NCBI GenBank assembly: GCA_023431345.1
Contig: JAEYWK010000201.1
Coordinates: forward strand, 1 to 64,000
Reading direction: 5' to 3'
DNA: 64,000 nucleotides
DNA from: Pseudomonadota bacterium
GTDB taxonomy: Bacteria; Myxococcota_A; Polyangia; Polyangiales; Polyangiaceae
Below, piece after piece: positions 16,712-25,740 of the stretch (position 1 is its first letter; each line of letters opens with the position of its first letter). Both the position numbers and the translations under genes were made by a program. The notes beneath the pieces were generated by a model. The model was not told where the DNA came from. It made no database searches and saw only the letters and a list, made by a program, of their open reading frames with translations.

Positions 16712-18739
16712 CTACTTGACGTAGACGGAGCGCACCACGAAGTTGTTCCCCTTGTCGTAGACGCGCACGCTGACGAGCGCGGGCAGCGTCTTGATGACGT
16801 TCTTGAGATCGATGTCGAGCTCCTCGCGCTGCTCGTCGAAGATGCCGTCGGCGGGGAAGAAGGGGAGCCATTCGTCGCTGCCGGAAAGCGAGACCTCGAT
16901 GCGCGCGATCGGACCGACGCCGTCTTGCGCGATGCCGCGCAGCCGCTGTCCCGCCACCGTCAAGGCGTCGATGCTGGGCGGCGTGTTGTCGACCAGCACG
17001 ATGCCGCTCTCGCGCACGTCTTTCGTGGCGCGATCCGGCGGGTTCGAGAGCTCGTCGGACGCGGTCACGCGCAGGCGGTAACGCCCCTCGGGCAGATCGG
17101 CCGTTTCCCAGGCGTAGCTCTCCTTGGTCAGCTTCTCGCCCGGCTTCAGCACGTCGAACCAGTCGTTCGTCCCGAGCAAGCGGTACTGCAGGCGATAGCG
17201 CAGGTCGTCTTTGTCGGGGTTATCGACCTTCCACGTCAAATTGACGGTCGACTCGGCGCGGCGCGTGACGGGGCCGCCCGAAGCCTTGGGCGAGTCGTCA
17301 CCGGACTCGCCGTCGCCGCCGCGCGCGTCGACGCTAGTGAGCACGGCGCGCAGGTTGTCGGTCAAGAAAGCCACCTCCACCTGATTCAAGACCGCGTTCG
17401 GGTCTTTGGCGAAGCGGGCCCGCACCTGCAGGTAGCGACCGACGGGGCTCGTCACCAGACCGGCCGCGCCGAGCGGGTTGCTCCAGGCGCTCCACGTGTC
17501 ATCGGGCTCCTTGGTGTTGCCGGTGCGGGTCGAAAACTCGAGCGTACCGGCGGCGTCCCACGATAGCTGGCCGAAGCGGGCGCGGATGCCGGCGTCCAGC
17601 ACCTTGCTCGTCCAAACCGCGTCGGCGCCGCCTACCCCCTTGACGGGGTGCACGACGGCGGGATCGCTCGCGACGACGAAGCGGTCCTTACCGCTCATCA
17701 CCAGGGCGCCGATTTGACGCGCATCGGCGTCCGCCACCATCACGGAGGTGTGTCCGGCGTCGACCGTGTACACGCGCCCCTCGACGCCGGTGCCCACGTA
17801 AGGCCGGCCGTCGTCGCCCAGCGCGAGGCTCGTGTAGTGCTCGTCGCTGTCATCGAGGAGCTGCTCTGGCTGTCCGTCGACCCCGAAGCTGTAGAGCGTG
17901 CCCTTGCCTTTCGTCTTGCCGGCAGCGGCGATGGGCTGCGCCACGTTGTCACCACCTCGACGCGCGGGAGCGGAGGAGGAGGTCTTGATGTCGTTGGCGA
18001 TCGCGAACACTTCTCCCTTCGCGTTCACCGCGATCGCCCGCACCTCGGTGCGACCGAAATCGTAGAGCACGCTCGCGCGTCCGGGCCCGGTCACTTTGTA
18101 CAGCTTGGCCTTGTCGCTCGCGCCGGCGTACACCGTGCCGTCGGGCGCCACCGCCACGCTCATCAGGTGCTGCTCGGGTGCGTCGAAGTACACCTGAGCG
18201 TCACCGGTCTGGGTGATGCGAAACAGCTTCCCCTCGGGGCCCGTCGCGGCGTAGACGGCCTTGGCCTTGGCGTCGTAGGCGACGCCCCACACGTGCTCGG
18301 CGCCCTTGAGCGCCGCCAGATCGGAGAGCTTGCCCTTCTCCCACTTCATGACCTTGCCGTCGGGCAACGTGCCGGCCACCACGGCGCCGCCAAAGGCCTG
18401 AGTGAGCGAGGTGACCACGAGCGCCTTGGTTTCGGCGAGCACGCTCACGCTGCCGCCCGCGAGCTTGAGCAGCTTGCCCTCGTTACCGGTGCCGAGCAGC
18501 AGCGAGCCGTCCGGCATCGGGAGCGCCGCCCACACGCTGGTCGCCTGGGTCGCGGGCACCGCGCCGAGGCTGAGCCCAGCGCGAACGTGGCCCGCCGAGT
18601 CCAGCGCGACGCCCTTCAAGTCGCCGCCCTTCAGCTCGGAGGCCTCATCGAGCACGAAGCGGCGCGTACCGACCGCGGCTGCGTGCGCGGCCGCCAGGAG
18701 CAGGACGGAAGTCAGGGAGATACGAACGATTTTGTGCAT
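16712..18739 (-). CDS. Secreted beta-propeller protein with Ig/Fn3-like C-terminus
   Basis: The protein has 675 residues from ATG 18739, chosen because it opens with a good signal peptide ('MHKIVRISLTSVLLLAAAHAAA'). A TTG at 18787 overlapping the upstream stop is possible. Residues about 60-400 show repeated propeller-blade patterns ('GSLLLGTGNEGKLLKLAGG', 'GTVYAGASDKAKLYKV', 'GEVFAIANDI'). Residues 400-540 carry an F5/8-type-like or sandwich segment ('EFSTRTGNTKEPDDTWSAWSNP'). The last 150 residues are Ig/Fn3-like ('VDNPDKDDLRYRLQYRL', 'YRLRVTASDELSNPP'). It directly follows the S55 peptidase gene, so the two are probably one operon; the propeller could be a partner or substrate-recruiting protein (inference). 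Confidence 0.8.
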   Translation of the reverse strand: MHKIVRISLTSVLLLAAAHAAAVGTRRFVLDEASELKGGDLKGVALDSAGHVRAGLSLGAVPATQATSVWAALPMPDGSLLLGTGNEGKLLKLAGGSVSVLAETKALVVTSLTQAFGGAVVAGTLPDGKVMKWEKGKLSDLAALKGAEHVWGVAYDAKAKAVYAATGPEGKLFRITQTGDAQVYFDAPEQHLMSVAVAPDGTVYAGASDKAKLYKVTGPGRASVLYDFGRTEVRAIAVNAKGEVFAIANDIKTSSSAPARRGGDNVAQPIAAAGKTKGKGTLYSFGVDGQPEQLLDDSDEHYTSLALGDDGRPYVGTGVEGRVYTVDAGHTSVMVADADARQIGALVMSGKDRFVVASDPAVVHPVKGVGGADAVWTSKVLDAGIRARFGQLSWDAAGTLEFSTRTGNTKEPDDTWSAWSNPLGAAGLVTSPVGRYLQVRARFAKDPNAVLNQVEVAFLTDNLRAVLTSVDARGGDGESGDDSPKASGGPVTRRAESTVNLTWKVDNPDKDDLRYRLQYRLLGTNDWFDVLKPGEKLTKESYAWETADLPEGRYRLRVTASDELSNPPDRATKDVRESGIVLVDNTPPSIDALTVAGQRLRGIAQDGVGPIARIEVSLSGSDEWLPFFPADGIFDEQREELDIDLKNVIKTLPALVSVRVYDKGNNFVVRSVYVK

Positions 18740-18783
18740 GAAAGTCTTGGGCGAAGGCGACGCTGAGGTCCCCGAGGTTCGAA

Positions 18784-20649
18784 TCAACGCAGAACCGGAC
18801 GAACGGTGACGCTCACGCGATCACGCCCGACCACGAATTGTCCAATCGGCACGACCTCCCGCACCGAGCTCCCGACCCCTTCCGGGCCGATTGAGCTGGT
18901 CGCGGGGCGGATGGCGTCGACGGCGCCGGGCGGCAGGTTCTTCGCCACTCGGCCGCGGAACGCGAGGCCGCTGCCGCTGTCGAAGCTCACGACCAGCGAC
19001 TTCGGAGGATAAATCGGGTTTTCGAAGTTGCGGATCATGTCGTTCAGCGAGTCCGGCGCGGCCACCTCGCGCTCTTCCATGTAGCCGGGCGCGATGTCGA
19101 GGTTCACGGTCTGCCCCGCCAAATGCGGCGGCAGCATCACGCTGACGACGCGCGTTTGCTCAGCCCCGGAGTAGGGAACGAGCGTGAGGCGCACGCGCGC
19201 CGGCTTCCCCGCGTCGACCTCCGGCTCGAGCAGCTCGGCCCCGCGCAGGCGCAGCACGTCACGCGCATAGTGCAGCTCGACCTCGAGCTCGACGCCTTCG
19301 ATGAGCGCGGGCTGCCAGGGGTTGTTGAGCACCGCGCCGATGGCACGGACCAAGTTCGTGCGGGCGAACTCTCCGGCCTCGGGCGTGCCGCCGATGGCCA
19401 CGCCGTAGTCCTCGAGTGCGAGCTCGCCGTGACCTTGGATCTTGAGCTTGCTGCTCGCCGTCCACGTCACGTCTTGCCGCTCGTTGGCCACGGCCTGCAG
19501 CGCGCTGCCGATCGCCACCGCCATGAACGACGGCGTCATGAACTTCTCGTGGGCGATCTCGAACTTCCAGTTCGAGCTCGGCACCCCCGGCAGCCCCTTG
19601 ATGCTGAGCTTCAAAGGCACCACCGGCGCCTTGGCGCTGTGCGAGATGACGATCGACGCCTGGCGATCTTGGATCATCGCGCCGACTTCGCGGACGCCCA
19701 TACCAATCTTGAAGCTCCGCTGGTCGCTCGCCAAAAACCACAGCACTTTGCCGATCGTCGTCGGCAGCGCCGTCACCCCTGCTTCCATCATGGGGTGACC
19801 GAACGCGACCAGCTTGTCACCCTCCACGCGCGTCACGGTGCCGAGACCCATCGCGCTCATGTCGCCGCGGATCAGCTGAACGCCGATGGCGCCGCCATCT
19901 TCGTAGCGTTTGGGGGCGTTCGGATCTTGCGCGCCGCCACCGCCGGCCTGGAGCGGCTCCATGCCGAGGGGCGCCAGCAAGTCACGCGTCAGGCCGATCG
20001 CGCCGTTGCTCATGCCACCGACGAGCAGCGGCGTGGCGACGGGAGCGGCGGCGCCAGGCGGGCCCTTCCGGTGCGCGAGCGCCGCCGCGTGCTCGCGCAA
20101 GTCGTAGCGCGAGCCTCGGAAGCGACCGGCGTCGTTCTGAGCCTGCTTCGCCTTGTCCGCGGGCAAAGCCGCGTTCGCCTTCAAGGGCCAACCGAAGATC
20201 TTGTCCGGCAGCGGTCGCTGCAGATCCTCGATCATGTTGTCGATCGGGGTGACGCCCGCGACGGGCTCCGAGCCGAAGCTCCAGCCATAAGCGTAGGCGC
20301 CCACCATCTTGTTATCGAGGTAGATGGGGCTACCGCTCATGCCGGCCACCACCTTCACCACCTCGAGGCGGGGGTGCTTGGTCTTCACCAAGATCAGATC
20401 TTGGCGCGGCCGAAAGTTCTTCAGCACGTCGATGACCTCGACGTCGAAGCGCTCTGGCCGGGTCCCCTCGAAGACGGTGAGACCATAACCCTTCATGCCG
20501 CGCTGGATTTGGCTGACAGGCATGGTGTCCGGGCGCGAGGTCGCGCCCCCGGCGCTGGCAGACTTCAGCCCGAGCGGGAGGGAGGCCAATAGCCCGAGCG
20601 CGGCCAGGACGAGGATCGAGGAACAGTGGCGCAAGGCGGTGTGGCGCAA
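18784..20649 (-). CDS. SpoIVB-type serine peptidase (family S55)
   Basis: The protein has 621 residues. A signal peptide ('SSILVLAALGLLASLPLGLKSASA') is followed by the S55 core. It contains 'GMKGYGLTVFEGTRPERFDVEVIDVL' and the nucleophile motif 'GMSGSPIY' (around residue 104), and later 'VAFGHPMM'. In Bacillus SpoIVB is a signalling protease of sporulation; relatives in other phyla are exported and uncharacterised. A Pro/Gly-rich insert separates the two conserved blocks, and the C-terminal 200 residues are beta-rich. The start is a TTG at 20649 (another TTG at 20634), so the exact N-terminus is uncertain. The downstream propeller gene starts within 45 bases of its stop. Confidence 0.85.
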   Translation of the reverse strand: MRHTALRHCSSILVLAALGLLASLPLGLKSASAGGATSRPDTMPVSQIQRGMKGYGLTVFEGTRPERFDVEVIDVLKNFRPRQDLILVKTKHPRLEVVKVVAGMSGSPIYLDNKMVGAYAYGWSFGSEPVAGVTPIDNMIEDLQRPLPDKIFGWPLKANAALPADKAKQAQNDAGRFRGSRYDLREHAAALAHRKGPPGAAAPVATPLLVGGMSNGAIGLTRDLLAPLGMEPLQAGGGGAQDPNAPKRYEDGGAIGVQLIRGDMSAMGLGTVTRVEGDKLVAFGHPMMEAGVTALPTTIGKVLWFLASDQRSFKIGMGVREVGAMIQDRQASIVISHSAKAPVVPLKLSIKGLPGVPSSNWKFEIAHEKFMTPSFMAVAIGSALQAVANERQDVTWTASSKLKIQGHGELALEDYGVAIGGTPEAGEFARTNLVRAIGAVLNNPWQPALIEGVELEVELHYARDVLRLRGAELLEPEVDAGKPARVRLTLVPYSGAEQTRVVSVMLPPHLAGQTVNLDIAPGYMEEREVAAPDSLNDMIRNFENPIYPPKSLVVSFDSGSGLAFRGRVAKNLPPGAVDAIRPATSSIGPEGVGSSVREVVPIGQFVVGRDRVSVTVRPVLR

Positions 20650-20808
20650 GGGGAGTGAGTCTACAATGAAGCGGAGGGCCGGGGCAGGCCCGCATTGACG
20701 AAGAAAGTAGGCCGCTGGCGCCGATCTCGCGCTTCGCTAAGCAGCACTCCCGGGGTGGACCGGGAGCTCCAGAGGCCGGAAGCCTGGTCGAACACCCGAG
20801 CCGCCTGA

Positions 20809-21078
20809 ATGTTCCTGAAAAGCGGCTATGTTTGGACGCGCTTGGACTTCGCGCTGCTCGGCTTGGTCTCGACTGCGTTCGGGTTGCTCCTGGTAGCCCA
20901 TGTCACGCTTGTCATAGGCCTCGTCCGGCGCGAGCCGCGCTGGCGGGGCCTGGTGGCTTTGCTGGTGCCGCCCCTCGCTCCTTATTGGGGGTACGAGGCG
21001 CAGCTCAGCAAACGTGTCACGCTGTGGGTCGTATCGCTCACCGTGTACCTGGCGAGCGTCACGGCGGCGGCGCTCTAG
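20809..21078 (+). CDS. Small membrane protein of unknown function (89 aa)
   Basis: The protein has two predicted membrane helices, at about residues 13-38 ('FALLGLVSTAFGLLLVAHVTLVIGL') and 68-89 ('VTLWVVSLTVYLASVTAAAL'). Between them is a short hydrophobic region with 'LVPPLAPYWGYEAQ', a pattern seen in many small bacterial membrane proteins. No catalytic motif. It lies 20 bases before the Cys/Gly-rich lipoprotein gene in the same direction and may share its transcript. Confidence 0.65.
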   Translation: MFLKSGYVWTRLDFALLGLVSTAFGLLLVAHVTLVIGLVRREPRWRGLVALLVPPLAPYWGYEAQLSKRVTLWVVSLTVYLASVTAAAL

Positions 21079-21097
21079 ACGGCATCGAAGGACAGAC

Positions 21098-22207
21098 ATG
21101 ACGAGGTCGAGGTCGTTTGCATGGATCGCGCTGGGCGCGTGCTTCGCGTGGCTGCTCGCGGGTGGTTGCTCGTCGAGCGAGGACTCAAGCCAAGGTCCTC
21201 CCGGCTCGAGCTACGGCGGCACCGCGGGCAGCGGCGGACGCGGGGGCGGCCCCGGGGTCCGCGAGCCCGACGCATCGGTGACGGGCGGGCGCGCGAACCT
21301 GGATCTCAACGCGCTGTGCGGCGTGGGAGCGTGCGTCCCCGACGATCCCAACGCCTGTCGTGACTTCGCGCCGCCCGCGCTCGTCGCGGGCGCGGGCGGC
21401 GAAGGCGGCGCGGGTGGAGAAGGCTCCACGCGCGGAGGGGCCGGAGAGTTCGGAGCGGCCGGAGACTTCGGCGCGGGCGGACACAGCGGCGGCGCCGGGG
21501 GCGACGCGCCGAGCGAGGGCGGAGCCGCCAGCGGCGGCGAAGGTGGTGGCAGCGGCGGCGCAGGTGGCAGCGGCGTCGCGGGAGCGGGCGGCGAAGGTGG
21601 CGCCTCCCCCACCCCACCGACGGGCTCAGCACCGTACGCGTGCCAAGTGACGCGCTCCAGCGACTCGCCTTCACGCGAATGCGTGGCCGCCGGCAGCGGC
21701 AAGACCAGCGCACCGTGCTTCTCCGCGGGTGACTGCGCGGCCGGTCTCGCCTGCGTGAACGAAGGCGACGCAGGTCGATGCCTACCCTACTGCTGCTCCC
21801 CGCAGACCGACTGCGGCGCCGGCACGTACTGCGCGGAGCGCCCGCTGCGAGCGGCGGCGTCCGACAAGGCGCTGGGCCAGCCGCCGAGCGTGCCGGTGTG
21901 CGTGCCGACGGACGATTGCAGCCTGGAGGATGCCTACCCGTGCACGAGCGGCGAGTGCCGCTGCAAGGGTGACACGGCGTGCGTGGTGGTTCGCGAAGAC
22001 GGCACGACGACTTGCTTGAAGCCGGGCGCGGGTGAGCAGGGCGAGGAGTGCCCCTGCGCGTGGAATCACGTTTGCTCGAGCGTCACCCAGAAATGCGTGA
22101 AGCTCTGCCGCACCGATCCTGCCAAGAACGACTGCGGTGAGCAGAAATGCCAAGCTTCGTCCGAGCTACCGCCCAACTTCGGCGTGTGCGTGGGACCGCT
22201 CAAATAG
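21098..22207 (+). CDS. Gly-rich, Cys-rich lipoprotein
   Basis: The protein has 369 residues. The leader ends at Cys24 ('LLAGGCSSSED'), a lipoprotein-type signal. Residues 30-190 are low-complexity Gly/Ala/Glu ('GGEGGAGGEG', 'GGAGGSGVAGAGGEGG'). The C-terminal half has about 20 cysteines in spaced pairs ('CFSAGDCAAGLACVNEGDAGRC', 'CCSPQTDCGAGTYCAE', 'CPCAWNHVCSSVTQKCVKLC'), typical of small disulfide-rich repeat modules in myxobacterial surface proteins. It is probably an outer-surface protein; function unknown. Databases often mislabel such Gly-rich proteins as 'tryptophan synthase'; nothing here supports that. Its stop codon abuts the stop of the convergent YihY gene (TAG/CTA, 22205-22210). 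Confidence 0.75.
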   Translation: MTRSRSFAWIALGACFAWLLAGGCSSSEDSSQGPPGSSYGGTAGSGGRGGGPGVREPDASVTGGRANLDLNALCGVGACVPDDPNACRDFAPPALVAGAGGEGGAGGEGSTRGGAGEFGAAGDFGAGGHSGGAGGDAPSEGGAASGGEGGGSGGAGGSGVAGAGGEGGASPTPPTGSAPYACQVTRSSDSPSRECVAAGSGKTSAPCFSAGDCAAGLACVNEGDAGRCLPYCCSPQTDCGAGTYCAERPLRAAASDKALGQPPSVPVCVPTDDCSLEDAYPCTSGECRCKGDTACVVVREDGTTTCLKPGAGEQGEECPCAWNHVCSSVTQKCVKLCRTDPAKNDCGEQKCQASSELPPNFGVCVGPLK

Positions 22208-23131
22208 CTACTCGCCGTTCTCGAGCAGCTGGTTGAGCTCGGCCCCCACCAGCACCGAGAAGCACACCAGCCACAGCCACGCCAGCGTGACCGCCACCGC
22301 CGCGAGGCTGCCGTAGAAGAGGGCGAAGCGCGCCAGATGCCCGGCGTAGAAGGCGAATCCGCCCGACACCACGCTGCCGGCCAGCACCGCCAAAATCGCG
22401 CCCGGAAACACGCGCCGCCTGACCCCCGGCCGCGGCGAGGCCACGTAGAAGAAGAGCGCGAAGAGCCCCACCCCGAGCAGCGCCAACAGGCTCAGCAAGA
22501 GCCAGTGCGACACGCCCGGGTTGAGCGCGACCTCGCCGCCCGACATGGCCACGAACAAGCGTGCCGGTCCGCCCGACATCCAAACGGCCAAAAGCGCGCA
22601 CGAGCCGAACAGGGCGATGCTGCCGAGCACGCTCGCCAGCGCCACCAAGCGCTTGCGCCACCAGGGACGCCGCGCCGTGCCCGCCGACACCTCGAGCAAC
22701 GTCATGGAAGTGTGAAACGCCCCCGAGGCAGCCCACAGCGCGCCGAGCAGAGCGAAGGGCGCCACGCTGCCGAGCGCGAAGCGGTCGAGGTGTTGCCAGG
22801 TCATCGCCTGCACCTCGCTCGGGGTGAGATCGAGCAAGAGCGCGGTCGTTTGTAGGACCGACTCGTGGCGAGAGAGCAAGACCTTGCCGAAGAGCCAACC
22901 CGCCAGCGCGAGCATCGGGATCGCGGCCAGGAAGAGGTCGAACGCCATGGCGCTGGTGGCGGCGGCGATGTCACGCCTGACGAGGATCTGGCCCAGCATG
23001 AAGGTGACGTGCATCACCCGGTGCTTCCGGCTCAGCCGCTCGAGCTTTCGCTCCCAGGGGCCTAGCTCCGCGCCGCGGAGCGTGGGGCGCCCGGCGGGAG
23101 TGCTGCTGGTTCGAGAGTCGGGAGCTGGCAC
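22208..23131 (-). CDS. YihY/BrkB family inner-membrane protein
   Basis: The protein has 307 residues from GTG 23131, which has a GAGG 5 bases upstream. It has about six membrane helices and the family hallmark 'AAATSAMAFDLFLAAIPMLALAGW' in the first helix, 'MTWQHLDRFALGSVAPFALLGALWAASGAFHTSMTLLEV' in the middle and 'YGSLAAVAVTLAWLWLVCFSVLVGAELNQLLE' at the end. The family is described as membrane-transport-like and is often misannotated as ribonuclease BN; no enzymatic role is established. A longer reading to 23566 runs antisense through the YjbQ gene and is rejected. ATG 23014 is a shorter alternative start. Confidence 0.9.
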   Translation of the reverse strand: MPAPDSRTSSTPAGRPTLRGAELGPWERKLERLSRKHRVMHVTFMLGQILVRRDIAAATSAMAFDLFLAAIPMLALAGWLFGKVLLSRHESVLQTTALLLDLTPSEVQAMTWQHLDRFALGSVAPFALLGALWAASGAFHTSMTLLEVSAGTARRPWWRKRLVALASVLGSIALFGSCALLAVWMSGGPARLFVAMSGGEVALNPGVSHWLLLSLLALLGVGLFALFFYVASPRPGVRRRVFPGAILAVLAGSVVSGGFAFYAGHLARFALFYGSLAAVAVTLAWLWLVCFSVLVGAELNQLLENGE

Positions 23132-23164
23132 GGCCCTCGGGATGATCGCATAGTCCGGCGCAAG

Positions 23165-23578
23165 TTGAGCGCCTATCAAGAAGTCGTGGAGATTCGTACC
23201 AGCGGCCGTGGCCTCACGAACGTGACCGGCAAGCTCCAGCAGGTCGTCGAGCGCAGCGGCCTGCAGGTCGCGCTGTGCACCGTGTTCATCCAGCACACCT
23301 CCGCCAGCTTGGTCATCCAGGAGAACGCCGATCCGAACGTGCTGCGTGACCTCGGCGACTGGATGGGCGAGCTCGCCCCCGAGTCGCGCCGCTGGATCCA
23401 CGACGACGAGGGTCCCGACGACATGCCCGCCCACGCGCGCTCGGCGATCACGAAAACCAGCGAAACCGTCCCCGTGATGGGCGGGCGGCTCGCGCTCGGC
23501 ACCTGGCAAGGGCTGTACGTCTGGGAGCACCGCGCGCGGCCGCACACGCGCCGCCTCGTCGTGCACGTCGCGGGCTGA
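23165..23578 (+). CDS. yjbQ: YjbQ family protein (UPF0047)
   Basis: The protein has 137 residues and is full-length for the family (E. coli YjbQ is about 138). The family signature is 'CTVFIQHTSASLVIQENADPNVLRDL' and 'HDDEGPDDMPAHARSAITKTSETVPV', ending in 'GRLALGTWQGLYVWEHRARPHTRRLVVHVAG'. A weak thiamine-phosphate synthase activity has been reported for family members, but the real role is unclear. The start codon is TTG (23165) with only a weak ribosome-binding site. It is divergent from the YihY gene with a 33-base gap. Confidence 0.9.
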   Translation: MSAYQEVVEIRTSGRGLTNVTGKLQQVVERSGLQVALCTVFIQHTSASLVIQENADPNVLRDLGDWMGELAPESRRWIHDDEGPDDMPAHARSAITKTSETVPVMGGRLALGTWQGLYVWEHRARPHTRRLVVHVAG

Positions 23579-23660
23579 GCCGCTACGAGCGCCGATTTCG
23601 CGCGCAAAGTCGGGCGCGCGCTAGCAAGTCCGCTCCGGACGGGTATAACGGCGCCGTCCC

Positions 23661-24239
23661 ATGCTCGACCTGCGCGTCAAAACCCCTGCGGAGTGGCTCG
23701 ACGCCGTATTCGGCGATTTCGACGCCTTCTTGCTCGATCACGCCAACTGCGAGCGCAAAGCGTCGGCGACCGGCATGTCGTTCGTAGCGCGTTACCCCGA
23801 CAAGCGCGAGCTGCTCGACCCGATGATCGAGTTCGCCAAAGAGGAGCTCGACCATTTCCACATCATGTACCGCATCTGCGAGAAGCGCGGCCTGACCCTG
23901 GCTGACGACTACAAAGATCCGTACGTGAACGCGCTACGTTCGCAGATCCGCGCCGGCGGTGACGCGCATTTTCTCGATCGGCTGCTGGTCTCGGGCGTCG
24001 TGGAGGCGCGCGGCTGCGAGCGCCTGTTCATGGTCGCGGAGGCGCTCAAGCCACGCGACCCGGAGCTGTTCGAGCCGTACATGGATTTGGCGCGCGCCGA
24101 GTCGCGCCACCACGCCTTCTTCTTCCGCATGGCGCGGCTCTACTTCAGCGAAGCGGCCGTGAAAGAACGCGGCGGGCAGCTGCTCGATTTCGAAGCCGAG
24201 CTCGTGCAGCGCTTGCCCCACCGCGCGGCCGTGCACTGA
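23661..24239 (+). CDS. miaE: tRNA-(ms2io6A)-hydroxylase MiaE
   Basis: The protein has 192 residues. It is a ferritin-like diiron enzyme that hydroxylates the isopentenyl group of ms2i6A37 in tRNA. The diiron ligands are visible in the helices 'DHANCERKASATGMSFV', 'FAKEELDHFHIMYRICEKRG' (E-x-x-H), 'VVEARGCERLFMVAEAL' and 'DLARAESRHHAFFFRMARLYF' (E-x-x-H). Length fits the family (about 190-270). A GT2-like gene follows after 22 bases in the same direction. Confidence 0.93.
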   Translation: MLDLRVKTPAEWLDAVFGDFDAFLLDHANCERKASATGMSFVARYPDKRELLDPMIEFAKEELDHFHIMYRICEKRGLTLADDYKDPYVNALRSQIRAGGDAHFLDRLLVSGVVEARGCERLFMVAEALKPRDPELFEPYMDLARAESRHHAFFFRMARLYFSEAAVKERGGQLLDFEAELVQRLPHRAAVH

Positions 24240-24261
24240 CGGCCGACGCCGGAGGCCTGGG

Positions 24262-25665
24262 ATGAGCGAGCCTGCGCACCGCAAGTACCTCGAGAAGTAC
24301 GCGGAGCCCGAGGCGCGCTTCGCAGAACAGATCGAGCAGACCTACGGCGCCGCGCTGGTGGTGCCGCTCCACGGTGAAGACCCGAGCTTCCTCGACGAGC
24401 TCGCGCCGGCGCTTTCGGCGCCCCCCACACGCACGCTGCTGATCGCTGTCGTGAACGCCGCCGACGGGGCGCCCGCGCCGACGCACGCCAAGAACGAGCA
24501 GGTACTCTCGCAGCTCGCTGGCCTGTCGCTCCACAAGCAGGAGCTGGCGAGCGTGAGCGGCACCAGCGCCAGGGCCACCCTGGGCCGCGTGGGCGCGTTC
24601 GACCTGCTGCTGCTCGACCGCGCCTCCGACGGACGCCGCTTCCCGACCGATCAGGGCGTCGGCTTGGCGCGCCGCATCGGCGTCGACTTGGCGCTCGCGC
24701 TGCACGCGCGCGGCTGCGTCGCGAGCCCTTGGCTCGGCTGCACCGACGGCGACGCACGTCTGCCGCCCGACTACTTCGCCCAGAACGACGCCACGCCGCG
24801 GCTCGCTCCGAGCGGCGTGCGCCGCGTCGCGTTGACCTTACCGTTCTTGCACGAGCCGGGCGGCGACGCGGCGGTGGACGCCGCCACGGCCGCGTACGAG
24901 CTCTCGCTGCGTTACTACACGATCGGATTGGTTTCGGCGGGCTCGCCGTACGGCTACGAGAGCCTCGGCAGCACGATCGTCGTCCGCGCCGAGGCCTACG
25001 CCGAGGTGCGGGGGTTTCCCCGGCGCATGGCCGCCGAAGACTTCTACCTGCTCGACAAGCTGGCCAAGCTCGGCGGCATCCATCGCCCTTCCCGGCAGCC
25101 GATTTTGCTGCGCTCGCGTCGCTCGGCGCGGGTCCCGTTCGGTACCGGCGCGCGCGTCGGCGAGCTCGTCGACAGCGGTGCTGGCCTCACGACCTATCAC
25201 CCGAGGGTGTTCTTGCTGCTGCGGCTCACGCTCGCGGCGTTGGTCGGCGCGGTCGTGGAGCGAAACGAGTCGGGAGTGACCAGCGCGCTCGCGCGGGAGC
25301 TGGATCCGGGCGACGTGGGAGCGGTGTCGAGCGCGCTCGACGAGCTGAACGCCTTCGAAGCGCTGCGTGACTGCTTCAGCGCCTCAGCCGACGCGCGGGT
25401 GCGAAGGCGCCGCCTGCTCACCTGGTTCGACGCGCTGCGCACGCTGCGCTTCATCCACCTCGTGGAGGGGCGGGCGTCGTTGCCGCGGTTGCCCCTGCTC
25501 GAGGCCCTCGCCCGCGCTCCGTTCTGCGCTTTCTGGGACCCGACACTGAACGAAAACACCGGCAAATTGCCGGCGTTCAGCGCTGAACAGGCGCTGCCCA
25601 GCGACCTGGGAGTCGAGAACGCCATTCTCGGGGCTGTCAACGCAGAGCTGAACGAATCGCACTGA
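24262..25665 (+). CDS. GT2-like glycosyltransferase-fold protein (467 aa)
   Basis: The N-terminal half resembles a family-2 GT-A fold. There is a strand-turn 'GAALVVPLHGEDPSFLDELAPAL', a DxD-like 'PWLGCTDGDARLPPDYF' (about residues 157-173) that would bind metal and sugar nucleotide, and the acceptor-side motif 'GYESLGSTIVVRAEAYAEVRGFPRRMAAEDFYLLDKLAKLGGI' with the conserved E-D pair. The C-terminal 170 residues are helical and unfamiliar. Substrate is unknown. It is probably co-transcribed with miaE, though I see no functional link. Confidence 0.75.
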   Translation: MSEPAHRKYLEKYAEPEARFAEQIEQTYGAALVVPLHGEDPSFLDELAPALSAPPTRTLLIAVVNAADGAPAPTHAKNEQVLSQLAGLSLHKQELASVSGTSARATLGRVGAFDLLLLDRASDGRRFPTDQGVGLARRIGVDLALALHARGCVASPWLGCTDGDARLPPDYFAQNDATPRLAPSGVRRVALTLPFLHEPGGDAAVDAATAAYELSLRYYTIGLVSAGSPYGYESLGSTIVVRAEAYAEVRGFPRRMAAEDFYLLDKLAKLGGIHRPSRQPILLRSRRSARVPFGTGARVGELVDSGAGLTTYHPRVFLLLRLTLAALVGAVVERNESGVTSALARELDPGDVGAVSSALDELNAFEALRDCFSASADARVRRRRLLTWFDALRTLRFIHLVEGRASLPRLPLLEALARAPFCAFWDPTLNENTGKLPAFSAEQALPSDLGVENAILGAVNAELNESH

Positions 25666-25693
25666 ACAATTCAGTGAACAAAAGTAGCAGGTA

Positions 25694-25740
25694 CCCCTAG
25701 ATATGGGTTGACGGTAGCCACCTACCCCAATATGTTGCCC
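25694..25740 (+). promoter_or_regulatory. nrdAB promoter with two NrdR-box-like sites
   Basis: A sigma-70-type promoter is visible: TTGACG (25708-25713), a 17-base spacer and TATGTT (25731-25736). Two NrdR-like boxes flank it: CCCCTAGATATGGGTT (25694-25709), which overlaps the first two bases of the -35 element, and CCCCAATATGTTGCCC (25725-25740), which covers the -10. Their centres are 31 bp apart, three helical turns, as is typical for NrdR box pairs. NrdR represses ribonucleotide reductase genes when dATP is high. Confidence 0.65.

Noticed and set aside
21098..22207. Tryptophan synthase-like label sometimes attached to Gly-rich myxobacterial proteins
   Set aside because: The protein is a Gly- and Cys-rich lipoprotein; no TrpA motif is visible.
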